A DNA stretch of 64,000 bases. Origin: Bacillota bacterium. GTDB lineage: Bacteria; Bacillota; Clostridia; Acetivibrionales; DSM-1351. The position numbers and the translations under genes were made by a program. The notes under the pieces are model-generated. The model saw only the letters and a list, made by a program, of their open reading frames with translations. It made no database searches and had not been told where the DNA came from. Where the stretch lies: NCBI GenBank assembly GCA_023439045.1, contig JAEXOY010000021.1, forward strand, positions 213,632-277,631, read 5' to 3'. Shown one piece after another: positions 53,122 to 61,720 of this stretch; the first letter of the stretch is position 1, and each line of letters starts with the position of its first letter.

Positions 53122-54186
53122 ATGACAGAGCTTCTGGATAAAGTGATTATCTTCGCGATATGTACAGCTGTATTGGCGAATGATTTAGTACTTAGTATAA
53201 ATGCAGTTGCAGTAATAATAGCTGTTACAGCCAGTGCTGCAATGAGTTATATAGATAATCGAAGGATTCATAGCTATATTTTTGTGGCATATTTATTAGG
53301 CTGTATGTATATGCCAGAATTATTGAGTTACTTACCTCTTATAGCATATGACCTATTTTTTCAAAAAAATATGTGGCTGACAGCAGTAGCTATAGTTCCA
53401 ATTATTTCACATAAGGATATAGTAACAGTTCCTTTTGCTATTTATATAATAATTCTGGCAATAATTTCGTTACTTATAAATTATAAGACTATACAAAACA
53501 ATGCTCTTATAAATAAGTACAATAAATATGTAGATAGCAATACTGAGAACTCACTGCTATTGGAAAAAGAGAATAATGAACTAATTGAAAAGCAGGACTA
53601 TGAAGTGCGTCTTGCCACTTTGAATGAAAGAAATAGAATAGCGCGTGATATTCATGATAATGTAGGTCATCTTTTATCTCGCTGCCTACTTCAAATAGGT
53701 GCAATGATGGCAATAAACAAGGATAACGCACAAAAGGAAGCACTGGGACAAATCAAGGATACCTTGTCGCAAGCGATGGATAGCATTAGAAGCAGTGTTC
53801 ACAATATCCACGAAGAATCCATTGACTTGAGGCAGCAGATTGAATCAATAGTTCAGGAATTCACCTTTTGCAACATTAGTCTGGAGTATGATATGGGCAC
53901 TAACGTATCTGGCAATATAAAATACTCCTTTATAGCCATTGTTAAGGAGGCTTTGTTTAATGTCGTAAAGCATTCTAACGCTAAAAATGTAACTGTATTT
54001 GTCAGAGAACACCCAGCCTTTTACCAACTTGTTATTGAAGATGATGGAAAAGTAAAAAATTTCGACCCTGATAATGGCATAGGCTTAAAAAATATAGAGG
54101 ATAGAGTGAACAAACTAAGGGGTAATATTACAGTTTCAGCCAATGAGGGTTTCAGATTGTTTATTACTATTCCCAAGCAAGAATAA
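53122..54186 (+). CDS. Sensor histidine kinase (HisKA_3/NarX-LiaS type)
   Basis: 354 residues. Four to six N-terminal membrane segments without a large external domain (VIIFAICTAVLANDLVLSINAVAVIIAVTASAAMSY, VPFAIYIIILAIISLLINY), a coiled coil, then HisKA_3 with the phosphorylated His in LNERNRIARDIHDNVGHLLSR and an HATPase domain (AIVKEALFNVVKHSNAKNVTV, DNGIGLKNIEDRVNKLRGNI). The small sensor suggests that it senses within the membrane, like LiaS/DesK. It is followed by its response regulator after 50 bases and divergent from an exporter, so an envelope or antibiotic stress pair is likely. Confidence 0.92.
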   Translation: MTELLDKVIIFAICTAVLANDLVLSINAVAVIIAVTASAAMSYIDNRRIHSYIFVAYLLGCMYMPELLSYLPLIAYDLFFQKNMWLTAVAIVPIISHKDIVTVPFAIYIIILAIISLLINYKTIQNNALINKYNKYVDSNTENSLLLEKENNELIEKQDYEVRLATLNERNRIARDIHDNVGHLLSRCLLQIGAMMAINKDNAQKEALGQIKDTLSQAMDSIRSSVHNIHEESIDLRQQIESIVQEFTFCNISLEYDMGTNVSGNIKYSFIAIVKEALFNVVKHSNAKNVTVFVREHPAFYQLVIEDDGKVKNFDPDNGIGLKNIEDRVNKLRGNITVSANEGFRLFITIPKQE

Positions 54187-54236
54187 AAAAACGAAGCATA
54201 TCGAATTTACTCATTTGTACATTTAGGAGGGGCAAA

Positions 54237-54860
54237 ATGAAGGTTTTAGTGGTAGATGATGACAAGCTGGTGTGTACTTCCCTCAAGACTATACTAGAAG
54301 CGGATGGAGAAATACATGTACCTGAGACAGGAAACGATGGGCATATGGCAATTAGCTTATATAGGAAGTATTCTCCCGATGTTCTTCTTATGGACATCCG
54401 AATGGATAAGATGACTGGGCTTGAAGCGGCTGAAAAAATCTTGACAGAGTATTCTTGTGCAAAGATTCTTTTTCTCACCACATTTTTAGATGATGAGTAC
54501 ATAGCAAAGGCACTTAGAATTGGTGCGAAGGGATACATTCTTAAACAGAACTTTGAATGCATTGTACCAGCAATAAAGGCGGTTTTTGCGGGACAAAGAG
54601 TATTTGGAGATGAGATTATAATAAAGCTACCTCACTTACTTGATGATGACCAGAAACGACCCAATTTTGCACATTTCAACCTGTCTGAAAAGGAAGTAGA
54701 GTTGCTCACATTGATAGCCGATGGTCTTAATAATAAAGAAATATCTGAGCAGCTTTTTCTTAGCGAAGGAACAGTGAGAAACTATATAAGTATATTGTTA
54801 GAAAAATTATCTCTTAGGGACAGAACACAATTGGCAGTTTTCTATTATAAAAACAGGTAA
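54237..54860 (+). CDS. Response regulator, NarL/LuxR family
   Basis: 207 residues. Receiver domain with VLVVDDDKLV and the phosphoacceptor Asp in PDVLLMDIRMDKMTGLEA, the conserved KA-x-x-G-A-K-G-Y-I-L-K segment (KALRIGAKGYILKQ), and a LuxR helix-turn-helix (LSEKEVELLTLIADGLNNKEISEQLFLSEGTVRNYISILLEKL). GGAGGGGCAAA precedes ATG 54237. Partner of the preceding kinase; the palindrome at 53047 is its likely target. Confidence 0.95.
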   Translation: MKVLVVDDDKLVCTSLKTILEADGEIHVPETGNDGHMAISLYRKYSPDVLLMDIRMDKMTGLEAAEKILTEYSCAKILFLTTFLDDEYIAKALRIGAKGYILKQNFECIVPAIKAVFAGQRVFGDEIIIKLPHLLDDDQKRPNFAHFNLSEKEVELLTLIADGLNNKEISEQLFLSEGTVRNYISILLEKLSLRDRTQLAVFYYKNR

Positions 54861-54890
54861 AAATTTTGAAAATTTATGCAAAAAATCACG

Positions 54891-54920
54891 TTTACATTTG
54901 AGTATTGATTATGCTATATT
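54891..54920 (+). promoter_or_regulatory. Probable promoter of icd
   Basis: TTTACA (54891-54896), 18 bases, TATATT (54915-54920). One mismatch in each element from the sigma-A consensus. Confidence 0.5.
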
Positions 54921-54994
54921 AAAGTATGTGAAAACAATAACAATTTCAACATTCTCTTACTTAACATAAAATTATTTTACAAAGGGGTATTGAT

Positions 54995-56203
54995 ATGGCA
55001 AAGATTATAATGAAAACTCCACTTGTCGAAATGGATGGAGACGAAATGACCAGAGTAATCTGGAAAATGATTAAGGATATACTACTCACACCTTATATCG
55101 ATTTAAAGACTGAGTACTATGACCTTGGTCTAGAATACAGAGACCAGACAGATGATCAGGTAACAACTGATTCAGCTATTGCAACAAAAAAATACGGTGT
55201 TGCGGTTAAGTGTGCAACAATTACTCCAAATGCCGAAAGAGTAAAGGAATACAACCTCAAGCAGATGTGGAAGAGTCCAAATGGTACAATCAGAGCTATT
55301 CTTGATGGTACAGTATTCCGTGCACCTATATTAGTTGATAGTATTAAACCTTTTGTAAAGACCTGGAACAAGCCTATTACTATAGCAAGACATGCATATG
55401 GCGATGTTTACAGAGATGTAGAATATCGTGTGCCTGGCGCAGGAAAGGCTGAGATAGTTTTTACAGGAGAAAACGGTGAAGAGATGCGTCAAACTATCCA
55501 TGATTTCAAGGGCGCAGGCGTAATACTAGGTATGCACAACATTGACAAATCAATTGAAAGCTTTGCAAGAGCATGCTTTAACTTTGCACTTGATCAGAAG
55601 CAGGATCTCTGGTTTGCTACAAAGGATACTATTTCAAAGAAATATGACCATACGTTCAAGGATATATTCCAAGAGATTTATGACAAGGAGTATGATGCAA
55701 AGTTCAAGGAGGCTGGCATTGAGTATTTCTACACTCTTATTGATGATGCTGTTGCTCGTGTTGTTAGATCAGAGGGTGGATTTATCTGGGCTTGTAAGAA
55801 CTACGATGGTGACGTAATGTCTGACATGGTAGCAACTGCATTCGGAAGCCTTGCAATGATGACATCAGTTCTAGTATCTCCAGAGGGCTTCTATGAATAT
55901 GAAGCAGCACATGGAACTGTTCAAAGACATTATTATCAGCATCTTAAGGGACAGGAAACCTCCACAAACTCAATGGCTACTTTGTTTGCCTGGACAGGAG
56001 CTCTTAGAAAAAGAGGGGAGCTTGACGAAATAAGTGAACTTGTTGAGTTTGCTGATAAGCTAGAGAAGGCATCAATCAAGACCATTGAAAATGGTATAAT
56101 GACAAAGGACCTTGCACTGCTTGCTGAAATGGATAACATCAAGGTTGTGAACACAGAGCAATTCCTTGTAGAGGTTAAGAACACACTTGATACTATGATA
56201 TAG
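54995..56203 (+). CDS. icd: Isocitrate dehydrogenase, NADP-dependent (eukaryotic-like type II)
   Basis: Oxidative decarboxylation of isocitrate to 2-oxoglutarate. 402 residues. MDGDEMTRVIWKMIKDILL at the start, KSPNGTIRAILDGTVFRAPI, PITIARHAYGDVYRD, and YDGDVMSDMVATAFGSLAMMTSVLVSPEGFYEYEAAHGTVQRHY. The KMIKD...NGTIR pattern places it in the mitochondrial/cytosolic NADP-IDH subtype, which also occurs in some Firmicutes, not the E. coli type. It supplies glutamate carbon in a fermenter. AAAGGGGTATTGAT precedes ATG 54995; its own terminator follows. Confidence 0.95.
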   Translation: MAKIIMKTPLVEMDGDEMTRVIWKMIKDILLTPYIDLKTEYYDLGLEYRDQTDDQVTTDSAIATKKYGVAVKCATITPNAERVKEYNLKQMWKSPNGTIRAILDGTVFRAPILVDSIKPFVKTWNKPITIARHAYGDVYRDVEYRVPGAGKAEIVFTGENGEEMRQTIHDFKGAGVILGMHNIDKSIESFARACFNFALDQKQDLWFATKDTISKKYDHTFKDIFQEIYDKEYDAKFKEAGIEYFYTLIDDAVARVVRSEGGFIWACKNYDGDVMSDMVATAFGSLAMMTSVLVSPEGFYEYEAAHGTVQRHYYQHLKGQETSTNSMATLFAWTGALRKRGELDEISELVEFADKLEKASIKTIENGIMTKDLALLAEMDNIKVVNTEQFLVEVKNTLDTMI

Positions 56204-56220
56204 AGATTATTAAGTCATAT

Positions 56221-56260
56221 GGCTGTTTTAGCAACTTTTATGTTGTTAAAACAGCCTTTA
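56221..56260 (+). terminator. Terminator of icd
   Basis: GGCTGTTTTAGCAAC (56221-56235) with GTTGTTAAAACAGCC (56242-56256), one G-U pair, then TTTA. Confidence 0.85.
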
Positions 56261-56342
56261 CATTATCTTTATTAAAATATTGTAGTATTATATTTACTGT
56301 TATATACTAAAAGGGTTAGAAAAAAGACAAGGGGGTCTTTAA

Positions 56343-57353
56343 ATGAATACATTATATAAACCTGCTGGCTATAAGTCTTTTTTGGATATTAGAGAGACAG
56401 AGGTAGCAATCAAGAAGACAAAGGATTTTTTTGAAAATGAGTTAGCAAAGGCGCTAAATTTGACCAGGGTATCTGCACCGCTTTTCGTTAAGCCAGATAC
56501 AGGTCTCAATGATAATTTAAATGGTGTTGAGAGACCAGTATCATTTGACGTTAAGGGTGTTGGCGGAGATACAGTGGAAGTTGTTCATTCTCTTGCAAAG
56601 TGGAAGAGAATGGCCCTAAAGAGATATGGCTTTAGCTTAGGCGAAGGTCTATATACCGATATGAATGCCATAAGAAGAGATGAGGATTTGGATAATCTTC
56701 ATTCTGTCTATGTTGACCAGTGGGACTGGGAAAGAATTATTTCTAAAGATGAAAGAAATTTAGAAACTCTAAAGGATATAGTGAGAAAGATATATGGGGT
56801 CTTCAAAAAGACTGAAGACTATCTTGCATCTCTCTATCCTAAATTGCAAAAGTTCCTTCCAGAAGAAATTTTCTTTATTACAACTCAAGAGCTTGAGGAT
56901 ATGTATCCCGATAAGACGCCAAAAGAGAGAGAAACTGCTCTTGCCAGAGAGAAAAAGGCATATTTTGTTATGCAGATTGGTGACATACTTAAGTCAGGAC
57001 AAAAACATGACGGAAGAGCACCGGACTATGATGATTGGGGTCTCAACGGAGACATTGTTTTCTATTATCCTGTTCTGGATCAGGCCTTTGAGGTATCCTC
57101 AATGGGTATAAGAGTGGACGAGGATTCACTAGTAGCTCAGCTCAAAAAGGCTGGATGTGAAGATCGCAAGAACTACAAGTTCCACAAAGACCTTATAAAT
57201 AAAGAGCTTCCATATACAATAGGTGGTGGAATTGGCCAATCAAGAATTTGTATGTTTCTTCTTGGAAAGGCTCATATAGGTGAGGTTCAGGCTTCTATTT
57301 GGCCAAATGATATGATAGAAGAATGTACTGAAAATAATATACAGCTGCTTTAA
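56343..57353 (+). CDS. asnA: Aspartate-ammonia ligase (asparagine synthetase A)
   Basis: Makes asparagine from aspartate, ammonia and ATP. 336 residues, matching AsnA. A class II tRNA-synthetase-like fold: KDFFENELAKALNLTRVSAPLFV, GVERPVSFDVKG, HSLAKWKRMALKRYGF, GLYTDMNAIRRDEDLDNLHSVYVDQWDWE and the C-terminal TIGGGIGQSRICMFLLGKAHIGEVQASIWP. AAGGGGGTCTTTAA precedes ATG 56343. Next to asnS, so free asparagine and Asn-tRNA are made from neighbouring genes. Confidence 0.96.
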   Translation: MNTLYKPAGYKSFLDIRETEVAIKKTKDFFENELAKALNLTRVSAPLFVKPDTGLNDNLNGVERPVSFDVKGVGGDTVEVVHSLAKWKRMALKRYGFSLGEGLYTDMNAIRRDEDLDNLHSVYVDQWDWERIISKDERNLETLKDIVRKIYGVFKKTEDYLASLYPKLQKFLPEEIFFITTQELEDMYPDKTPKERETALAREKKAYFVMQIGDILKSGQKHDGRAPDYDDWGLNGDIVFYYPVLDQAFEVSSMGIRVDEDSLVAQLKKAGCEDRKNYKFHKDLINKELPYTIGGGIGQSRICMFLLGKAHIGEVQASIWPNDMIEECTENNIQLL

Positions 57354-57484
57354 AACAGGAAATAATTACATATACCTCTTTTAGTTGTATTTGTACAAAA
57401 GAGTTGTATAATAGCCATATAGCAAGGTAAGGCTTAAAATATTACCTGTTATTGCCAAGAAACATTAAAAGGAGCACGCGCAAT

Positions 57485-58876
57485 ATGAGTTATCATGATA
57501 TCAAGAAGTTATACAGAGATCCAAAGACCTATATCGGTACTACGGTTACAGTGCCAGGATGGGTTAGAACAGTTAGAGATTCAAAAACATTTGGTTTTAT
57601 CGAGCTTAATGATGGAAGCTTTTTCAAGAATTTGCAAGTAGTATTTGATGATACACTTGAAAATTTCAAAGAAGTGTCCAAGCTTTCTGTTGGCTCTTCA
57701 ATCCTTGTTGAAGGGGATTTGGTTGAAACACCAAATGCAAAGCAGCCATTTGAGGTAAAAGCAAAGAGTGTTATTATAGAGAACCTGTGTCCACCTGACT
57801 ATCAATTACAAAAGAAGAGACACTCTTTTGAGTTTTTGAGAACAATAGCACACTTAAGACCTAGAACGAATACTTTTTCAGCAGTATTTAGAATTAGGTC
57901 ACTAGCAGCTTTTGCTATTCACAAATTCTTTCAGGAGAGAGGGTTTGTTTATGTGCACACCCCTATCATTACAGGAAGTGATTGTGAGGGTGCAGGACAG
58001 ATGTTTAAGGTTTCTACTTTAGATGCCTATAATCCACCTAAGACAAAGGATGGAGCAATTGACTATGAGCAGGATTTCTTTGGGAAGGAAACCAGCCTTA
58101 CTGTTAGCGGACAGTTGACTGGAGAAGCTTACGCTCTTGCATTCAAGAACATATATACCTTTGGTCCAACCTTTAGAGCTGAGAACTCTAATACCGCTAG
58201 GCATGCTGCTGAATTCTGGATGATTGAACCAGAAATAGCTTTTGCTGACCTCAAGGACGATATGATGCTTGCAGAAGATATGCTTAAGTATGTTATTAAT
58301 TATGTATTGGAAAATGCTCCTGAAGAAATGGAGTTTTTCAATAGCTTTGTTGACAAGACCTTATTGGAAAGACTCAACAATATTGTTAAATCAGACTTCG
58401 GACATGTAACTTATACAGAAGCTATCGAGATTCTTCAAAAGAATAAGGACAAGTTTGAATACCCTGTTGAATGGGGTTGTGACTTGCAGACAGAACATGA
58501 ACGCTTCTTGACTGAACAGATTTACAAGAAGCCGGTTTTTGTTACTGATTATCCAAAAGAAATTAAAGCCTTCTATATGAGGGTAAATGACGATAACAAG
58601 ACTGTCTCAGCAATGGATTTACTTGTTCCAGGTGTTGGAGAGATTATAGGTGGAAGCCAGAGAGAAGAGAGAATCGATATACTTGAAGCAAGAATGGCTG
58701 AAATGGGTCTTAATAAAGAGGACTATTGGTGGTATCTAGAGCTCAGAAAGTACGGAGGAACAAAGCATGCAGGCTTTGGTCTAGGGTTCGAAAGAGCAAT
58801 AATGTATCTGACAGGTATCAGCAATATCAGAGACGTAATTCCATTCCCAAGAACTACAGGATCTTGTGATTTTTAA
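57485..58876 (+). CDS. asnS: Asparagine-tRNA ligase
   Basis: 463 residues from ATG 57485 (AAAGGAG upstream); the frame is open to 57452 but without a site. N-terminal OB fold (VTVPGWVRTVRDSKTFGFIELNDGSFFKNLQVVFDD) and class II catalytic core: motif 1 region FFQERGFVYVHTPIIT, motif 2 FRAENSNTARHAAEFWMIEPEIAF and motif 3 KHAGFGLGFERAIMYLTG with the terminal Arg-containing NIRDVIPFPRTTGSCDF. Presence of asnS plus asnA indicates direct charging rather than the amidotransferase route alone. A terminator follows. Confidence 0.97.
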   Translation: MSYHDIKKLYRDPKTYIGTTVTVPGWVRTVRDSKTFGFIELNDGSFFKNLQVVFDDTLENFKEVSKLSVGSSILVEGDLVETPNAKQPFEVKAKSVIIENLCPPDYQLQKKRHSFEFLRTIAHLRPRTNTFSAVFRIRSLAAFAIHKFFQERGFVYVHTPIITGSDCEGAGQMFKVSTLDAYNPPKTKDGAIDYEQDFFGKETSLTVSGQLTGEAYALAFKNIYTFGPTFRAENSNTARHAAEFWMIEPEIAFADLKDDMMLAEDMLKYVINYVLENAPEEMEFFNSFVDKTLLERLNNIVKSDFGHVTYTEAIEILQKNKDKFEYPVEWGCDLQTEHERFLTEQIYKKPVFVTDYPKEIKAFYMRVNDDNKTVSAMDLLVPGVGEIIGGSQREERIDILEARMAEMGLNKEDYWWYLELRKYGGTKHAGFGLGFERAIMYLTGISNIRDVIPFPRTTGSCDF

Positions 58877-58959
58877 TGGAGCCATTTACAACAATAGAGC
58901 CATTTATATAGAGCTATTTCTTTATGTGGACTTCTATTAGCTAAACATAAAATATTTTG

Positions 58960-58998
58960 AGTCGTTGCAAGTAATTTTACTTTGCAGCGACTTTTTTG
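58960..58998 (+). terminator. Terminator after asnS
   Basis: AGTCGTTGCAAGTAA (58960-58974) with TACTTTGCAGCGACT region (58978-58992), small bulge, then T5-GT6. Confidence 0.85.
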
Positions 58999-59089
58999 TT
59001 TTTTATTTATATTTAATTGACTAAAATTATTGGCATTATTATAATAATAGCTGAGTAATATTTTCTAATAATTATACATTTTATCAAAT

Positions 59090-59175
59090 TTCGGTTGAAC
59101 GATTATCTCGTTTTCAAGAACTTTCAGCTTCTAGGGTGGGAAGCTCGCTTAGGTGAGTTTTCTGCTTTTTTGTTT
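59090..59175 (+). ncRNA. Candidate structured RNA or leader with tandem hairpins before the oad operon
   Basis: Within the 592-base gap between asnS and oadA three stems follow one another: AACGA-TTATC-TCGTT (59098-59112, extended by TTGA/TCAA), AGCTTC-loop-GAAGCT (59126-59145) and CTCGC-TTAG-GTGAG (59144-59157), the last two sharing bases, followed by TTTTCTGCTTTTTTG. It could be a small RNA ending in a terminator or a leader with competing stems. The rest of the gap (59176-59468) shows nothing I can name. Confidence 0.35.
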
Positions 59176-59468
59176 CTTAAAAATGATTTATATTAAGTAG
59201 AAAGCATAAGGTGCTAAAACTTGAAATTAAGAGCCTATGCCATATAAATTAAGCTAGGCTAAGTAAAAGCCTGATATTTTAGTGTAATGGCATTTAATCT
59301 GATTGAAATGGCTAAATCGCTATTATACAATATAATCGGTGAAAATTGCCGAAAAATGTTGAAAATAGTACTATAATTACCATATGTGTTATTTTAAAGT
59401 ATTATTCAAAGTTATTATTCCCAATTTTTATAGGAAACAAAAAATACATAAAGAAGGAAGTGAGCTAT

Positions 59469-60845
59469 GTGAAGATTAATATCACTGAAACAGTGTTAAG
59501 AGACGCTAACCAATCTCTTATTGCAACAAGAATGCCATTCTCAGATTTTGAGGACATTCTTGAAACCATTAACAAAGCAGGTTATTATTCTGTAGAATGC
59601 TGGGGAGGAGCTACCTTTGACTCTTGTCTTAGATACTTGAATGAGGATCCATGGAAGAGACTAAGAATGCTAAAGGATAAACTGAAAAACTCTAAGCTGC
59701 AGATGCTGTTAAGAGGTCAGAACATCCTTGGTTATAAGCACTATCCCGATGATGTTGTAAGAAAGTTCGTAGCGCATTCCGTTGATAATGGAATGGACAT
59801 TTTCAGAATATTTGATGCTTTAAACGATTATAGAAACATACAGGTAGCAGTAGACGAAACCATTAAAAGGGGCGCACATGCCCAAGGTACAATTAGCTAT
59901 ACCACAAGTCCTATACATACTCTAGAAAAATATGCAAAAATGGGTAAAGAACTTGAAAATATGGGTGTTCACTCAATTTGCGTAAAGGATATGGCTGGTA
60001 TTATGGGTCCGCAGGAAGCATATGACCTTATAAAAGCCTTAAAGGAATCGGTAAAGATACCAGTATTCCTACATACTCATTCAACAACAGGATTAGGGCC
60101 TATTACATATATGAAAGCAGTAGAAGCTGGCTGTAATGGTATAGATACAGCAATATCATCTTTCTCAGGTGGAACATCTCAGCCATCAACAGAAACCTTA
60201 AACTATGCTCTTAAGCAAATGGGATATGAAACCGGACTCAATGAAACTTATTTAAAGGAAATTAATGATTTCTATAAACCTCTCAAGGAAAAGTATGTTA
60301 AGTCTGGCCTTATGGATCCATTTGTAATGGGAACTGATACAGATGCACTTGTATACCAAGTTCCTGGTGGTATGCTATCAAATCTTATCGCTCAGCTGAA
60401 GTCTCAGAATTCTATAGATAAGCTTGATGAAGTACTACAGGAAACTCCTAGAGTTAGAAAGGATTTAGGTTATCCTCCTCTAGTTACTCCAATGAGCCAG
60501 ATGGTAGGTGTGCAGGCTGCAACTAATGTTCTTCTTGGAGAGCGTTACAAGAGCGTTTCAAAGGAAATAAAGGCTTACTTAAGAGGTGAATATGGCAAGG
60601 CTCCTGGTGTAATAGATGAGCAATTACAAAAGAAGGTGCTTGGAGACGAAAAGCCAATTACAAAGAGATTTGCCGATACGCTAAAACCAGAGTTTAATGA
60701 AGTTAAAGCAAAATTAAAGGGTATAGCAAAGAGTGATGAGGATGTTCTTTCATATATTCTTTTCCCACAGATAGCTGAAAAGTTCTTCAAGGAAAGAGAA
60801 GAAAGCACTGCTGTTAAGGCCAGCTATAAGATTAAAATGCTGTAA
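59469..60845 (+). CDS. oadA: Oxaloacetate decarboxylase alpha (carboxyltransferase) subunit
   Basis: 458 residues from GTG 59469, selected because GAAGGAAG lies upstream; the frame is open to 59346 but the added residues are not family-like. Transfers CO2 from oxaloacetate to biotin. Carboxyltransferase TIM barrel: ITETVLRDANQSLIATRM, VECWGGATFDSCLRYLNEDPW, RGQNILGYKHYPDDVV, ICVKDMAGIMGPQEAY (biotin-pocket Lys), FLHTHSTTGLGPITYMKAVEAGCNGIDTAISSFSGGTSQPSTE. Unlike classic OadA it lacks the C-terminal biotinyl domain, which is encoded as a separate gene two positions on. First gene of the sodium-pump operon. Confidence 0.93.
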   Translation: MKINITETVLRDANQSLIATRMPFSDFEDILETINKAGYYSVECWGGATFDSCLRYLNEDPWKRLRMLKDKLKNSKLQMLLRGQNILGYKHYPDDVVRKFVAHSVDNGMDIFRIFDALNDYRNIQVAVDETIKRGAHAQGTISYTTSPIHTLEKYAKMGKELENMGVHSICVKDMAGIMGPQEAYDLIKALKESVKIPVFLHTHSTTGLGPITYMKAVEAGCNGIDTAISSFSGGTSQPSTETLNYALKQMGYETGLNETYLKEINDFYKPLKEKYVKSGLMDPFVMGTDTDALVYQVPGGMLSNLIAQLKSQNSIDKLDEVLQETPRVRKDLGYPPLVTPMSQMVGVQAATNVLLGERYKSVSKEIKAYLRGEYGKAPGVIDEQLQKKVLGDEKPITKRFADTLKPEFNEVKAKLKGIAKSDEDVLSYILFPQIAEKFFKEREESTAVKASYKIKML

Positions 60846-60865
60846 AAGAAAGGAATGTTAACTAT

Positions 60866-61198
60866 ATGGGATTTTTAGATAGCTTAATAGTTTCTGCCTT
60901 TGGTTTGTGCATAGTATTTTCAGCGCTTATATTGATTAGCCTTTGTATTAAGGTTTTAACAATGATATTAGCTGCAACTGAAAAGAGTGAAAAGCCACAA
61001 GCCAAGGAAGAGACTCAGGCTGTAGTTCAGCAAGCTGAAAAGCCTGTTTTAAATAAGGATGCAGTTGGTTTTGGAGAATTAAAACTCATGAATGTTGATG
61101 AAAAAACTGCTGCTATGATTATGGCAATTGTTAGTGATGAGTCAAAAATTCCTCTTGATGAGCTTCAGTTCAAGACCATAAAGCTTATAGAAAATTAA
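60866..61198 (+). CDS. oadG: Oxaloacetate decarboxylase gamma subunit (OadG family)
   Basis: 110 residues. One membrane segment near the start (LIVSAFGLCIVFSALILISLCIKVLTMIL), then a charged/Gln-rich linker (KPQAKEETQAVVQQAEKP) and a small C-terminal domain (NKDAVGFGELKLMNVDEKTAAMIMAIVSDESKIPLDELQFKTIKLIEN). The short single-pass architecture and place between alpha and biotin carrier identify it as the gamma/assembly subunit. GAAAGGAATG precedes it, 20 bases after oadA. Confidence 0.85.
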   Translation: MGFLDSLIVSAFGLCIVFSALILISLCIKVLTMILAATEKSEKPQAKEETQAVVQQAEKPVLNKDAVGFGELKLMNVDEKTAAMIMAIVSDESKIPLDELQFKTIKLIEN

Positions 61199-61239
61199 TA
61201 CCACGCCAAAATGTGGTGAGAAAGGAATGACTAATTTAA

Positions 61240-61635
61240 ATGAAATATATAGTTTCAATTAATGATAAAAATTACGAAGTTGAGGTTGAGCGCGGTGAGG
61301 CTAGAATCATTAAAACTACTCAGGCAATTCACGTTGAGACAGCTTCCCATGCTCCAGTACAAGCAGCACCAGCTGCACAAGCAGTAGCGAGTGCTCCTGC
61401 TATGAATCAGCAGGCAGTTGATGGTGAACCATTAAAAGCTCCAATGCCTGGAACAATCCTTAGTGTAAAGATAAATGCGGGCGCTTCTGTTAAAAAAGGA
61501 GATGTACTATTTATACTTGAAGCTATGAAGATGGAGAACGAGATTGCTGCACCGAGAGATTGTGTTGTTGCCCAGATCGCAGTTCAAAAGGGAGCTACCG
61601 TTTCAACAGGGGATGTATTAGCTGCCCTAAAGTAA
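61240..61635 (+). CDS. Biotin carboxyl carrier protein of the decarboxylase
   Basis: 131 residues. An N-terminal strand region (KYIVSINDKNYEVEVERGEARII), an Ala/Pro-rich linker (APVQAAPAAQAVASAPA) and a biotinyl domain with PLKAPMPGTILSVKINAGASVKKGDVLFILEAMKMENEI; the lysine of EAMKME (about residue 97) carries biotin. It shuttles CO2 from OadA to the membrane subunit. A separate carrier, instead of a fusion to OadA, resembles the arrangement in methylmalonyl-CoA and glutaconyl-CoA decarboxylases. Confidence 0.93.
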   Translation: MKYIVSINDKNYEVEVERGEARIIKTTQAIHVETASHAPVQAAPAAQAVASAPAMNQQAVDGEPLKAPMPGTILSVKINAGASVKKGDVLFILEAMKMENEIAAPRDCVVAQIAVQKGATVSTGDVLAALK

Positions 61636-61720
61636 ATGCCACTATCTTTTTATAAAGAGGTGACCTATAATGCTTAGTTTTTACTTGGCATAGCAAAAAT
61701 GTGAAAGGAATGATAACTAA

